A DNA stretch of 33,421 nt from an uncultured Bacteroidales bacterium (GTDB lineage: Bacteria > Bacteroidota > Bacteroidia > Bacteroidales > Muribaculaceae): the NCBI GenBank assembly GCA_958418815.1, contig CATZGB010000031.1, forward strand, positions 1 to 33,421, read 5' to 3'. Position 1 is the first letter of the stretch. The number at the start of each line of letters is the position of its first letter. The notes below the pieces were generated by a model. It ran no database searches. It was not told the origin of the DNA and saw nothing but the letters and a program-made list of their open reading frames with translations. Of this stretch, positions 6,831 to 16,270 are shown piece by piece. A program made the translations under genes and the position numbers.

Positions 6831-8234
6831 ATGACCAACAGAAGAACAACCCTCATAGAGTCGCCGACCGGACGGGTCAGGCAATACATGCGCGACAACG
6901 GAATGGACTGGCTGCTGACAGGACATCCCCGAGTCGGTATAGCCTTAAGCGGAGGCGCTGACTCGATGGCCCTGCTGCATGCCGCCATAGACCTGGGATG
7001 GGAGCCGGTCGCCCTCCACTGCAATTTCGGCCTGCGCGGGGAGGAGAGCGAACGAGACGAGGCTTTCGTGTCAGACGCATGCGCCAAAGCGGGAGTGGAA
7101 TTGCACAGAATCCGTTTCGATGTGGACGGTCGGATGAAAGAGACAGGGGAATCAGTCGAGATGGCCTGCCGGTCGCTCCGTTATGAATGGTTTCAGGAGA
7201 TGGCCGGCACGATGAGGCTTGAGGCAGTCGCGACGGGCCATCACAGAGATGACAATGTCGAGACCTTCCTGCTCAACACCCTCCGGGGCTGCGGCACCGG
7301 AGGCGCGAAAGGCATACCTCCACGCAGGGGCATATTCATACGCCCGCTGCTTTGCCTTACCAGGCAGCAGATACTCCTATTTCTTGAAATGAAAGGACTG
7401 GAGCATATCACCGACTCCACCAACCACTCCAACGATTTTAGCCGCAACAAGATACGCAATGTCATCTTGCCCGCCCTCGAGGAATGCTTTCCCGGAGCGA
7501 GCAGACGGATAGACACCACTGCCGCGAACATCGCCCGCGACAACCGCCTGCTGCGATGCCTGGTCGAGGAGAAAAAACTCGTCTACAGCCGCCCTGACGG
7601 GGCGATAAACGCCGCGCTCATACTGGAGAGGGAGCAGGCCCCGGAAGAGCTGCTGTATCATATTCTGGAAGGCGACCTCTGCCTCAACGCCATCCGTATG
7701 ATCCATGACAACATCCAATCGAGTGGGAAATTCCATACCGGGAGGAGCGGACGCCACTACCTTCTTGACAGGGGGATGCTGATTCCCGCCGGACAATCCG
7801 CCACGCTAATGGAGTCGCCACTGACAATCGACAAGTCGCTCCTGATCAGCGACGGAGAGGTCTACACTGAAATCCCGGAGGAAAAGCTGATACTCCACGC
7901 CCGGCTGATTCCCCGAAGCGGATTCTCGCCGCGCCGCGACCCCGCCTTCGCCTGGTTCTCCCCCGAGATGCTCGACTGCGGCGACCTGACCGTGCGCCAT
8001 CCACGCACCGGCGACCGCATTAGGCCATTCGGCATGAAAGGGAGCCGCCTGCTGAGCGACATCTTCTCCGACGGGAAACTGTCGGTGCTTGAAAAAGAGC
8101 GGCAGACTGTGGTATGCCTGGGAGACACGGTGGTGTGGCTTCCGGGGCTGAAAAACTCATCACATTACCCGGTTAAGCCTTCGGATGAAAACATTCTGGA
8201 ACTTCACATGGTGAATGTCGCGAAAAAATCGTAA
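6831..8234 (+). CDS. tilS: tRNA(Ile)-lysidine synthetase
   Basis: This 467-residue enzyme uses ATP and lysine to convert C34 of tRNA-Ile(CAU) to lysidine, switching it from Met to Ile decoding; the activity is essential. The N-type PP-loop SGGADSMALL is at residues 40-49. Further TilS features are LHCNFGLRGEESERDE, ATGHHRDDNVETFLLN and RPLLCLTRQQI. The C-terminal third carries the TilS C-terminal domain (LTVRHPRTGDRIRPFGMKGSRLLSDIFSD-type segment). Its TAA stop overlaps the -7 element of the next gene's promoter. Confidence 0.96.
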   Translation: MTNRRTTLIESPTGRVRQYMRDNGMDWLLTGHPRVGIALSGGADSMALLHAAIDLGWEPVALHCNFGLRGEESERDEAFVSDACAKAGVELHRIRFDVDGRMKETGESVEMACRSLRYEWFQEMAGTMRLEAVATGHHRDDNVETFLLNTLRGCGTGGAKGIPPRRGIFIRPLLCLTRQQILLFLEMKGLEHITDSTNHSNDFSRNKIRNVILPALEECFPGASRRIDTTAANIARDNRLLRCLVEEKKLVYSRPDGAINAALILEREQAPEELLYHILEGDLCLNAIRMIHDNIQSSGKFHTGRSGRHYLLDRGMLIPAGQSATLMESPLTIDKSLLISDGEVYTEIPEEKLILHARLIPRSGFSPRRDPAFAWFSPEMLDCGDLTVRHPRTGDRIRPFGMKGSRLLSDIFSDGKLSVLEKERQTVVCLGDTVVWLPGLKNSSHYPVKPSDENILELHMVNVAKKS

Positions 8235-8239
8235 CTTTG
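8232..8239 (+). promoter_or_regulatory. Putative promoter -7 element of the PBP gene
   Basis: TAACTTTG begins with the TAA stop of tilS and lies 29 nt before the PBP ATG at 8269. This placement argues against the earlier in-frame ATG at 8215, which would start upstream of the promoter. Confidence 0.6.
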
Positions 8240-8268
8240 CGTGTTTACACGACACGACTTTACTGACA

Positions 8269-10695
8269 ATGCCATCATACAACGAATACAGACAGGATTC
8301 CCTCCGGGACCGCGCATCAGGCGCCTCCCCCCTCTCCCCTTCCGAAAAACGCCGTCGGCGCAACCGGAAAGCAATCGGATGGATATGGAAGACATTCGCC
8401 ATCGGCCTGGTCGCCGTCTTGCTGCTCTTCACACTCATATACAACGGCTGGATAGGCTACATGCCCCCAATCGAGGAGCTGCAGAACCCCAATGACAAGT
8501 TCGCCACGGTCATCTACTCGGCCGACGGCGAGGAGATGGGCCGTTATTACCGCAACTCCGGCAACCGCGTCTACGCCGACTACTCCGAGATTTCGCCGTA
8601 TATCATCGACGCGCTCATATCCACCGAAGACTCCCGCTTCAAAGACCACTCGGGCATAGACCTCAGGGCCATGGCGCGAGTGGTGGTCAAGACCTTGCTG
8701 CTGCGTCAGAAAAACGCCGGCGGCGGCTCCACAATAACACAGCAGCTGGCCAAACAGCTCTACTCACCAGAGACCGAGAACCTGTTTGACCGCGCGCTGC
8801 AGAAACCCATCGAGTGGATGATCGCCGTCAAGCTCGAGCGCTACTACTCCAAGGATGAGATAATAAAGATGTATCTCAACCAGTTTGACTTCCTCTACAA
8901 CGCCGTCGGCATCAAGTCGGCCGCATATGTCTATTTCGGCAAGCAGCCCAAAGAGCTGACAATCGAAGAAGCGGCGACACTGGTTGGCATGGTGAAGAAT
9001 CCAGCCTACTACAACCCCGTCCGTCATCCAGAGCGCACCCGCGAACGCCGCAATGTGGTGCTGGAGCAGATGTACAAGAATGACAAAATCACCAAGGCCG
9101 AACTTGACTCACTCAAGCAGCTGCCGCTGACGCTCCACTTCAACCGCGTCGACCACAAGGAGGGTCTCGCGCCATATTTCCGCGAGGAGCTGCGCCGCAT
9201 ACTTACGGCAAAGAAACCCGAGCTGGCCAACTACCGCGGGTGGGAGAAACAGAAATACATCGACGACTCCATTGCCTGGGAGACAAACCCCCTCTTCGGA
9301 TGGATCGAGAAGAATCCCAAGCCCGACGGCACCAAATATGACCTGTACACCGACGGCCTGAAGATACACACCACGATAGACTCCCGTATGCAACGTTACG
9401 CCGAAGAGGCCGTGCAGGAACACATGTCGTCGCTGCAGGCGGCTTTCTTCAGGGAGAAACGCGGGGCGCGCAACGCCCCATACACCTCCAACGGCGAGGA
9501 ACTTGGCAAGGTCTCGGTGGCCTCGCTCATCAACAAGGCCATAAAGCAGACCGACCGATACCGGGTGATGAAGAAGGCCGGAGCCTCGGAGGAGGAAATC
9601 GAGCGGGCGTTCAACACCCCCCGCGAGATGAATGTCTTCTCATACCACGGGGTGGTGGACACGGTCATGACCCCGCGCGACTCACTTATCTACCAGAAGC
9701 ATTTCCTGCGCACAGGTTTCATGTCGATGGATCCCCGCAACGGTTATGTCAAGGCATATGTGGGCGGCCCGAATTTCTCCTTCTTCCAGTATGACATGGT
9801 CGCCACCGGACGACGCCAGATCGGTTCGACCATCAAACCATTCCTATACACATACGCGATGGAGGAGGGATTCACCCCCTGCGACCGCATGCTCAACGCC
9901 CAGCCGGTAATCATCGACGAGAGCGGCCGCCCCTGGGCGCCGCGCAACTCGGGCCACGCGCGCGTCGGAGAGATGGTCGACCTCAGATGGGCGCTCACCT
10001 ACTCCAACAACTGGATTTCGGCGCGCCTCATGGAGCAGCTGTCTCCGCAGACACTGGTGAGAAACATGCACAACTTCGGAATCACCAACACCCTCACCCC
10101 CGTGATGTCGATATGCCTCGGGTCATGCGAGGTCTCCATCCGCGAGATGGTAGGGGCCTACACCGCATATGCCAACAACGGCATGAGGGCAGATCCGCTG
10201 TATGTGACTTCGATTTCCGACGCCAACGGCAATGTCATCTCTGAGTTCTCCACCCGCCACACCGAGGTGATATCAGAGGCGGCTTACGCCAAAATCCTCT
10301 CAATGCTGCTCAATGTCGTTGACTCCGGAACAGCCAACCGCCTGCGCCGTCCCCCCTACAACATCACAGCCGAGATGGGAGGCAAGACCGGCACCACCAA
10401 CTACAACTCCGACGCATGGTTCATGGCCTTCTCTCCCGAACTGGTCAACGGCGCGTGGGTAGGAGGCGAGGAACGCTTCATCCACTTCAACTCGATGGCC
10501 AGCGGCCAGGGCGCGGCTGCGGCTCTCCCGATTGTGGGCCTCTACCTGCGCAAGGTCTATGCCGACAACCGTCTGCCTTACAGCCAGAACACACGCTTCG
10601 AGACCGACTTCTCGCAGGTTTGCGACAAGGAGTTCTACGACTATGTGGAGGAATCGTATGACGCAGAGGAGACCATTTCAGACATCTTCGACTGA
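8269..10695 (+). CDS. mrcA: Class A penicillin-binding protein (PBP1A type)
   Basis: This 808-residue bifunctional enzyme polymerises lipid II into glycan strands and crosslinks stem peptides at the inner membrane. A cytoplasmic basic tail is followed by one membrane helix (about 37-60). The GT51 transglycosylase domain shows STEDSRFKDHSGID with catalytic Glu120 and GGGSTITQQLAKQLY. The transpeptidase domain has the SxxK motif STIKP near residue 520, SNN near 579 and KTGTT near 706. All active-site motifs are intact. I place the start at the ATG preceding PSYNEYRQ because the promoter element lies between it and an earlier in-frame ATG. It is followed by a strong terminator. Whether it equals mrcA or mrcB/pbp1b of other species is a naming matter. 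Confidence 0.95.
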   Translation: MPSYNEYRQDSLRDRASGASPLSPSEKRRRRNRKAIGWIWKTFAIGLVAVLLLFTLIYNGWIGYMPPIEELQNPNDKFATVIYSADGEEMGRYYRNSGNRVYADYSEISPYIIDALISTEDSRFKDHSGIDLRAMARVVVKTLLLRQKNAGGGSTITQQLAKQLYSPETENLFDRALQKPIEWMIAVKLERYYSKDEIIKMYLNQFDFLYNAVGIKSAAYVYFGKQPKELTIEEAATLVGMVKNPAYYNPVRHPERTRERRNVVLEQMYKNDKITKAELDSLKQLPLTLHFNRVDHKEGLAPYFREELRRILTAKKPELANYRGWEKQKYIDDSIAWETNPLFGWIEKNPKPDGTKYDLYTDGLKIHTTIDSRMQRYAEEAVQEHMSSLQAAFFREKRGARNAPYTSNGEELGKVSVASLINKAIKQTDRYRVMKKAGASEEEIERAFNTPREMNVFSYHGVVDTVMTPRDSLIYQKHFLRTGFMSMDPRNGYVKAYVGGPNFSFFQYDMVATGRRQIGSTIKPFLYTYAMEEGFTPCDRMLNAQPVIIDESGRPWAPRNSGHARVGEMVDLRWALTYSNNWISARLMEQLSPQTLVRNMHNFGITNTLTPVMSICLGSCEVSIREMVGAYTAYANNGMRADPLYVTSISDANGNVISEFSTRHTEVISEAAYAKILSMLLNVVDSGTANRLRRPPYNITAEMGGKTGTTNYNSDAWFMAFSPELVNGAWVGGEERFIHFNSMASGQGAAAALPIVGLYLRKVYADNRLPYSQNTRFETDFSQVCDKEFYDYVEESYDAEETISDIFD

Positions 10696-10744
10696 CATCA
10701 CCAGGAGATAGCTCTCACCAATGTGAGACACCCATAAAAAAGCA

Positions 10745-10786
10745 TTAAAAAATCCCGTCGCGGTCATTGGCCGCAACGGGATTTTT
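10745..10786 (+). terminator. Terminator after the PBP gene
   Basis: A 13-bp stem with a single mismatch (AATCCCGTCGCGG / CCGCAACGGGATT) is preceded by A-rich sequence and followed by TTTTTC. It lies about 50 nt past the PBP stop. Confidence 0.85.
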
Positions 10787-10796
10787 CGTAACTTTG
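10767..10796 (+). promoter_or_regulatory. purF-homologue promoter overlapping the terminator
   Basis: TTG (10767-10769), in the loop of the preceding terminator hairpin, is 19 nt before TAACTTTG (10789-10796). The start codon chosen at 10900 is 103 nt further on, so there is a leader of roughly 95 nt. I saw no recognisable purine riboswitch in it. Confidence 0.6.
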
Positions 10797-10899
10797 CGCC
10801 ATCTTTTAGGTTTCACAGTTAACGGCCACAGGCAAGCAGGATTTCAACATATGTTTATATCATTGGTTGCCAGCGGCCAAAAGACTATTTGTTTTCGAT

Positions 10900-12342
10900 A
10901 TGGGAGGTTTCTTCGGCGCCGCAATGGCAAAGCCGTGTGTCAATGACCTTTTTTACGGCACTGACTACAACTCACACCTCGGCACCAAACGTGCCGGCAT
11001 GGTGACTTTCGACCCCGAGGAGGGTTTCAACCGCAAAATCCACAAACTTGAACGCGACTATTTCCGCTCGAAATTCGAGGATGAACTCGATTCGTTTGTC
11101 GGGAACCAGGGTATCGGCGTGATCAGCGACACCGACCCCCAGCCAATCATCGTCAACTCCCACCTCGGGCGTTACGCCGTGGTGACCGTCGCCAAAATCA
11201 ACAACCTGCGTGAAATCGCCGACGAGCTGATTGCCGAGGGGCATCATTTCAGCGAGCTGTCGGCCAACAAAATCAACCAGACCGAGCTTGTGGCCCTGCT
11301 CATCAATATGGGCAAGGATTTCGTGGACGGCATAAACCTCGTTTACCGCAAAATCAAAGGCTCATGCTCGATGTTGATCCTGACCGAAGACGGCATCATC
11401 GCCGCCCGCGACTACCTTGGCCGCACACCTATAATAATAGGCCACAAACCGGGCGCATACGCCGCGACCTCCGAGACCTCGGCATTCCCCAACCTCGACT
11501 ACGAGGTGGTGCGCGACCTCGGCCCCGGCGAAATCGTCAGGCTGCGTCCCGACTCACTGGAGCAGCTCCAGGCTCCGGGCCGCCATGAGCAGATATGCTC
11601 GTTCCTCTGGGTATATTACGGATTCCCCGCGAGCGACTACCTCGGCATCAACACCGAGGCCATGCGCGAGGCCGGCGGCAAGACGATGGGAGAGAAAGAC
11701 CCCACGGAAGCAGACTGTGTATGCGGTATCCCCGACTCCGGCGTGGGCCACGCCCTTGGTTACGCCGAGGGGCGCGGCATCCCCTACCAGCGCGCGGTGT
11801 TGAAATACACCCCCACATGGCCCCGCTCGTTCACCCCCGGCAACCAGTCGCGCCGCGACCTCGTCGCCAAGATGAAGCTCATCCCCAACCGCGCCATCCT
11901 CAACGGCAAGCGAGTGGTGTTCTGTGACGACTCCATAGTGCGCGGCACCCAGCTGCGCGACAATGTGCGCACCTTCTTCGGCTGTGGTGCCAAAGAGGTC
12001 CATGCCCGCATCTCATGTCCGCCCCTGGTCTACGGCTGCCCCTTCATAGGCTTCACCTCCTCCAAAAGCGATATGGAGCTTATCACCCGCCAGATAATCA
12101 AAGACTTCGAAGGTGACGACAAGGCAAACCTCGAACTTTACGCCACCGCCGGCACCCCGCAGTATGAGCGTATGGTGGAGGAAATCGCCCGCCGCCTTGG
12201 CCTTTCGACCCTCCGTTTCAGCGAGCTTGACGACATGGTGAAGAGCATCGGTCTGCCCAAATGCCGTGTCTGCACCCACTGTTTCGACGGCTCAGGCTGC
12301 CATCCCGACGAGGCCTACCGCGCCGACCACAAAGAGGACTGA
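10900..12342 (+). CDS. purF: Amidophosphoribosyltransferase homologue lacking the glutaminase Cys
   Basis: About 480 residues from the ATG chosen, whose MGGFFG matches the conserved family start; an in-frame TTG 33 nt upstream is less likely. The C-terminal half is a type I phosphoribosyltransferase of the PurF family: GIPDSGVGHALGYAEG, YTPTWPRSFTP and the PRPP-binding motif FCDDSIVRGTQLRDN near 340-354. PurF makes phosphoribosylamine from PRPP and glutamine, the first step of purine synthesis. However, the N-terminal glutaminase domain begins MGGFFG where active enzymes begin with the nucleophile Cys (CGIVG or CGVFG). The HRGQ and HNGN positions also read differently (LGTKRAG, TVAKINN). I infer ammonia-dependent or altered function. 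The tail has a CxxCxxC cluster (KCRVCTHC). Confidence 0.85.
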   Translation: MGGFFGAAMAKPCVNDLFYGTDYNSHLGTKRAGMVTFDPEEGFNRKIHKLERDYFRSKFEDELDSFVGNQGIGVISDTDPQPIIVNSHLGRYAVVTVAKINNLREIADELIAEGHHFSELSANKINQTELVALLINMGKDFVDGINLVYRKIKGSCSMLILTEDGIIAARDYLGRTPIIIGHKPGAYAATSETSAFPNLDYEVVRDLGPGEIVRLRPDSLEQLQAPGRHEQICSFLWVYYGFPASDYLGINTEAMREAGGKTMGEKDPTEADCVCGIPDSGVGHALGYAEGRGIPYQRAVLKYTPTWPRSFTPGNQSRRDLVAKMKLIPNRAILNGKRVVFCDDSIVRGTQLRDNVRTFFGCGAKEVHARISCPPLVYGCPFIGFTSSKSDMELITRQIIKDFEGDDKANLELYATAGTPQYERMVEEIARRLGLSTLRFSELDDMVKSIGLPKCRVCTHCFDGSGCHPDEAYRADHKED

Positions 12343-12361
12343 CCTCAAACCATACAACGCA

Positions 12362-12410
12362 TCGTCCGCCCTCTCCTCCGGGAATCATCCCGGGCGGAGA
12401 GGGCGGACGA
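12362..12410. terminator. Long hairpin between convergent genes
   Basis: An almost perfect 21-bp inverted repeat (TCGTCCGCCCTCTCC..., loop ATCA, then the complement with one small bulge) sits between the convergent purF and phosphate transporter genes. There is no T-tract on either side, so it may be a two-way terminator of the hairpin-only type or an RNA 3' end stabiliser. Confidence 0.6.
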
Positions 12411-12454
12411 CGCGTATAACGTGTAGCCGCGTTTCACACACGACACCAAACCTG

Positions 12455-14752
12455 TCAGGAAGCTTTCGCCTCAGGACTGTCGGGATGGGTGAAGCTGCGG
12501 TATGAAGACGGGGCAAGGTTGAGTTTGCCCGACGCGCGGAGCAACTTTCGCAGTGAGGTCACAAGCTCCTGGCTCTCCTGAAGCAGGTTGAGGTAGACAT
12601 AGGCCACGGTCATATCCGCATCGTTGTCTTTACGCAAGAAATCATAGACCTCGCGCGAGCGCGCCGTCAAAGCATTCTTGATGTCCTCACACCTTCGCCG
12701 CAGTCCGTCGATGACCTCCGGACGACTCTCCTCTATCGCGGCTTCCGAGTCGAGAAGCACAGCGGTCATATTACGGCGTATGGCGGCGAGATTGTCATGG
12801 AAGACCTTCGGGAGCGGCCTGAAATTATTGTCGACATGCTCCTTGCAGACCTCATTGACGCGCCTGAGGTTGTAGGTCATCGACATGGCCATATTGTTTT
12901 CGAGATGAAACCAGGTGCTTTTCTCAATCGCAGTCTCAGGAGCGACCCGGCGCAGGCAAAGTGTCATCTTGCGGCGCTGCGACTTCAGCACATCCTTCTC
13001 CTCGACCAGTGCCTTCTCCGCCCGCGAGAGCATCTTGGTGTTGTCCTCAAGGAATCCGCCGGAGACATCATCATAGGCCGTGGCGGCAAAATGGAGAAAC
13101 ATCTTGGCCTTCTCATTGATGTATATCCTCAGCAGTGGCCACACCTCGGCGGAATCCTCTGTGGAGAGTATGGTCTGGAAAAGGGTGTCATGCTCCACCT
13201 CCTTCTTTTTCTTGCGAAACCTTATGTTGCTTCTGACGAGCAGGCCAAGGGCGATAACGCCTCCGGCGATCATCACCGGGACTCCACCGAGATGCATCAG
13301 GCATACCACCATTCCGGCCCCGATGAAAGCCACCCCGGCTGTTATGAACCATCCACCGATCACGGATATGACACCGGTGATTCTGAACACGGCACTCTCG
13401 CGTCCCCAGGCGCGGTCGGCCAGCGAGGTACCCATAGCGACCATGAAGGTAACGAATGTGGTCGACAGCGGAAGCTTCATCGATGTGCCCCACGCGATGA
13501 GTATTCCCGCAAGCATCAGGTTGACAGACCCTCGCACAAGGTCAAATGCCGCCCCCTCCTCGGGCTGAGGATTAGTCGCGTCCATACGCCTGGCCACCCA
13601 TCGTTTCACTCCGGCGGGGGTATGGTCACTGGCCCAGTTGAACGCGTTTAGCGACACCCTGACAAGCGACCGGCCGATGCGCGACGAGCCAAACATCTCG
13701 TCGCCCTGGCTCTGGGCGCTCAGGCCCACGGTGGTCTGGGTCACCTGACGGGCTTTGCGGGATGTGGCGAGCGAGACCACCATGATCATTCCGGCTCCTA
13801 TCAGGAAATAGAACGGGGTGTTGGCCGGTCCGTTGAGGCTCTCCATTGAGAATCCGTGGAGGTTGCCGCCCCCCGAGGCCATATAATCCTGGTATGAGGC
13901 GAGCGATGTAAGCGGAATGCCGATGAAGTTGACGAGGTCATTGCCCGCGAAAGCCATGGCGAGGGAGAATGTGCCCAGCAACACCACCACCTTGAAGACG
14001 TTCACTTTCATCCAGTGCAACAGCTGCATTATCACGGTGAAGACCACCAGACATGCCCCCAGAATCAACGCCGTGTTGGCGCTTATCCATGCCTTAAGCT
14101 CCGGGGTCATCACCGTCAGGTCTTTTATACCCTTTATGAGCATGAAATAGATTATGGCCGTGCATGCCACTCCGCCAAACAAGGCGACTTTCCATTTCAG
14201 CTTGCTTTTATACTCGAATGTGAAAATCAAGCGTGTAATGAACTGCACCAGCGACCCGAAGACAAACGCGATGGCAACCGACAGGAATATTCCGAGAATC
14301 ACCGACAGGGCCTTCTCGGTGTTGAGAAGGTCGCCCATCGAGAGCGTGCTTTCCGGAGCAGCCGTCTTGAACAGGGCGACGACGAAAGTCGCGCCCAACA
14401 GCTCGAACACCATCGAGACAGTGGTGGATGTAGGCATGCCCAGTGAGTTGAATACATCAAGCAGAATCACATCTGTGACCATCACTGCCATGAATATCAC
14501 AATGACATCATAAAACGAAAGGTTCTCCGGACGGAATATGCCATGACGGGCTATGTCCATCATCCCGTTGCTCATAGCCGCACCGATGAAGACACCTATG
14601 GCAGCCACAAACACTATCCTCTTGAAAGAGGCGGCTTTGGAGCCGACAGCAGAAGAAAGGAAGTTGACGGCATCATTGCTCACTCCCACCGAAAGGTCCA
14701 CGACCGCCAGCAGAAACAGAAACACCACGATGCCCAGAAACAGTATGTCCAT
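12455..14752 (-). CDS. PiT-family inorganic phosphate transporter with PhoU-like tail
   Basis: This 765-residue membrane protein belongs to the PiT/Pho4 family of cation-coupled phosphate permeases. The two inverted PiT signature repeats are visible: VGVSNDAVNFLSSAVGSKAA near the N-terminus, with GMPTSTTVSMVFELLG, and GNDLVNFIGIPL with the LPLSTTFVTFMVAMG segment further on. Roughly residues 1-530 hold the membrane helices. Residues about 540-750 form a soluble helical region (FLHFAATAYDDVSGGFLEDN, charged helices) resembling PhoU, which regulates phosphate flux in other systems. This fused architecture is usual in Bacteroidales. It lies 120 nt downstream of the histidine kinase gene but has its own -7 element. 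No Pst system is nearby. Confidence 0.92.
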   Translation of the reverse strand: MDILFLGIVVFLFLLAVVDLSVGVSNDAVNFLSSAVGSKAASFKRIVFVAAIGVFIGAAMSNGMMDIARHGIFRPENLSFYDVIVIFMAVMVTDVILLDVFNSLGMPTSTTVSMVFELLGATFVVALFKTAAPESTLSMGDLLNTEKALSVILGIFLSVAIAFVFGSLVQFITRLIFTFEYKSKLKWKVALFGGVACTAIIYFMLIKGIKDLTVMTPELKAWISANTALILGACLVVFTVIMQLLHWMKVNVFKVVVLLGTFSLAMAFAGNDLVNFIGIPLTSLASYQDYMASGGGNLHGFSMESLNGPANTPFYFLIGAGMIMVVSLATSRKARQVTQTTVGLSAQSQGDEMFGSSRIGRSLVRVSLNAFNWASDHTPAGVKRWVARRMDATNPQPEEGAAFDLVRGSVNLMLAGILIAWGTSMKLPLSTTFVTFMVAMGTSLADRAWGRESAVFRITGVISVIGGWFITAGVAFIGAGMVVCLMHLGGVPVMIAGGVIALGLLVRSNIRFRKKKKEVEHDTLFQTILSTEDSAEVWPLLRIYINEKAKMFLHFAATAYDDVSGGFLEDNTKMLSRAEKALVEEKDVLKSQRRKMTLCLRRVAPETAIEKSTWFHLENNMAMSMTYNLRRVNEVCKEHVDNNFRPLPKVFHDNLAAIRRNMTAVLLDSEAAIEESRPEVIDGLRRRCEDIKNALTARSREVYDFLRKDNDADMTVAYVYLNLLQESQELVTSLRKLLRASGKLNLAPSSYRSFTHPDSPEAKAS

Positions 14753-14787
14753 ATGTCTGTATCTTGTTGCGTTGTTTATTTACGGAA

Positions 14788-14795
14788 CAAAATTA
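14788..14795 (-). promoter_or_regulatory. Putative promoter -7 element of the phosphate transporter
   Basis: The minus strand reads TAATTTTG 36 nt before the transporter ATG. No clear -33 TTTG is seen upstream, so a regulator may assist. Confidence 0.5.
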
Positions 14796-14872
14796 GGGAC
14801 ATCATGTTTCATAAATATTAATATTAGATTGACTTTTTGTTAAAGCTATGGACTCACGCTCATCCTTTGTCA

Positions 14873-16270
14873 TCAACCTCGGAGATTGAAATCAAACCGC
14901 AGTCCGCTGTCGTTACGGACCGAAATCTCACCTCCATGGATGGCCACGGCGTTGCGTACTATGGCCAGTCCGAGCCCTGTCCCTCCTGCCGCTCTCGAAC
15001 GACCTTTATCAAGACGGTAGAACCGGCCGAAAACATGAGGAAGATGCTCCTCTGGTATGCCACACCCATTGTCGCGGAAGACAAACCTGCAATTCTCATC
15101 AGCCTTGATGGAAATCAGGGTGCCGCCGCTGTAAGCGATGGCATTGTCGATAAGATTCCTGAATAAAGACTCCAGCAATTGACGGTTGCCGGTAATCGAG
15201 AGCGGAGGCATCTCGACATTTATGGCCATGGAGGTAAGCAGACGTTCCTCCGCGACAACCTCATCCACCAGCGCCGTTAGGTCTACTCTCTCTTTGGAAA
15301 TCATCGCCGAGCCCTCATCCATCCTCGTTATCGTCGACACATCCTTTAGCAGGCGGTCGAGACGTAGAGCATTGGCCATCACACGGTCAAGCATCTCCTG
15401 TTTTTTCCCGGAAGCCATCTCGGGATGGTCGCGCAACAGTTCAAGGCATACCAACATCGACGCCACAGGGGTTTTCAGCTCATGGTTGATGTTGCTGGTC
15501 AGCTGCTTTTTCAGTTCGATTTTCTCCCTCTCCTGGCGCAAAGCCTCGCGGTGTTGCCTGTCGCGCTGCACATACAGCCTGACGATATGGCTGGCGATGC
15601 TACCCAGCTCGTCGCGCGGAAACCCCTCGTCGCCGAATATATGCTCCCCGCGCTCGGCCCTGGCAGCAAACCTGTCGAGGCGGCTTATGCTGAGCGAAAT
15701 GCGACGCGTGGCAAGGAAGCCGGCCAGGCTCATCAGCAATGTCATGGCGGCAAGAATCCATAACAGGGTCTGGTCGGCCCTGAGGAATTCCTGGATAGTA
15801 TGGGAATACGGGACGGCCGACCTCACCACAATGCCGTCATCTCCCAGCCGTGCAGAATAGAAATAGTCCATGTCATCACTCTCTGAATGGCGACCGACAG
15901 TGAATCCCCTCCCGGACACCCTGGCCTGACGTACCTCAGGGCGGCTGTTGTGGTTGGCCGAGGGGAAAGGGGTGAGGTCGTTGTTGTCATACACCACTGC
16001 GCCGTCAGCGGCAATCACCGTGACTCGCAGGTCGCCGCCATGGTCGTTGATACGCCTGACAACATTGTCGGGCGACTCCCCGTGGGCCAATGCCTCGATG
16101 ACACGCAGATTGTTGGCCTGCAGCTCAGTGTCAAGAAGCGCCCTCTTGAAATCTTTCTCCCGCTGATACTGGAACACCATGAATGTGGCCACCAGCACCC
16201 AGCAGAGGGCCATCACCGCCAGCAACACGCGGGAATGAAACGAAAGCTTAATCCTGCCAGCCATACCCAT
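14873..16270 (-). CDS. Sensor histidine kinase (RprX-like)
   Basis: This 465-residue inner-membrane kinase has a membrane helix at 14-34, a periplasmic sensor loop of about 130 residues, and a second helix at 169-187. A HisKA dimerisation helix follows with the phospho-acceptor motif INHELKTP (His263), then a HATPase_c domain (N-box DNAIAYSGG, G1 DNGCGIP, F-box FGRFYRLDKGRSR, G2 GTGLGLAIV). It resembles the RprX/RprY-type systems of Bacteroides by layout. Its start overlaps the response regulator gene by 23 nt, so the two are coupled. The signal is unknown; the phosphate transporter downstream is a candidate target but that is only positional inference. Confidence 0.92.
   Translation of the reverse strand: MGMAGRIKLSFHSRVLLAVMALCWVLVATFMVFQYQREKDFKRALLDTELQANNLRVIEALAHGESPDNVVRRINDHGGDLRVTVIAADGAVVYDNNDLTPFPSANHNSRPEVRQARVSGRGFTVGRHSESDDMDYFYSARLGDDGIVVRSAVPYSHTIQEFLRADQTLLWILAAMTLLMSLAGFLATRRISLSISRLDRFAARAERGEHIFGDEGFPRDELGSIASHIVRLYVQRDRQHREALRQEREKIELKKQLTSNINHELKTPVASMLVCLELLRDHPEMASGKKQEMLDRVMANALRLDRLLKDVSTITRMDEGSAMISKERVDLTALVDEVVAEERLLTSMAINVEMPPLSITGNRQLLESLFRNLIDNAIAYSGGTLISIKADENCRFVFRDNGCGIPEEHLPHVFGRFYRLDKGRSRAAGGTGLGLAIVRNAVAIHGGEISVRNDSGLRFDFNLRG

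Noticed and set aside
6681..6926. 81-codon minus-strand frame across the tilS start
   Set aside because: Most of it is antisense to the conserved tilS N-terminus and promoter. Only its last part drew attention and is listed as a weak finding.
8215..8268. Earlier in-frame ATG for the penicillin-binding protein
   Set aside because: The added 18 residues overlap the tilS end and the TAACTTTG promoter element; the later ATG fits the family better.
10867..10899. TTG start for the PurF homologue
   Set aside because: The conserved family start is MGGFFG, and the extra 11 residues do not supply a Cys in the right context.
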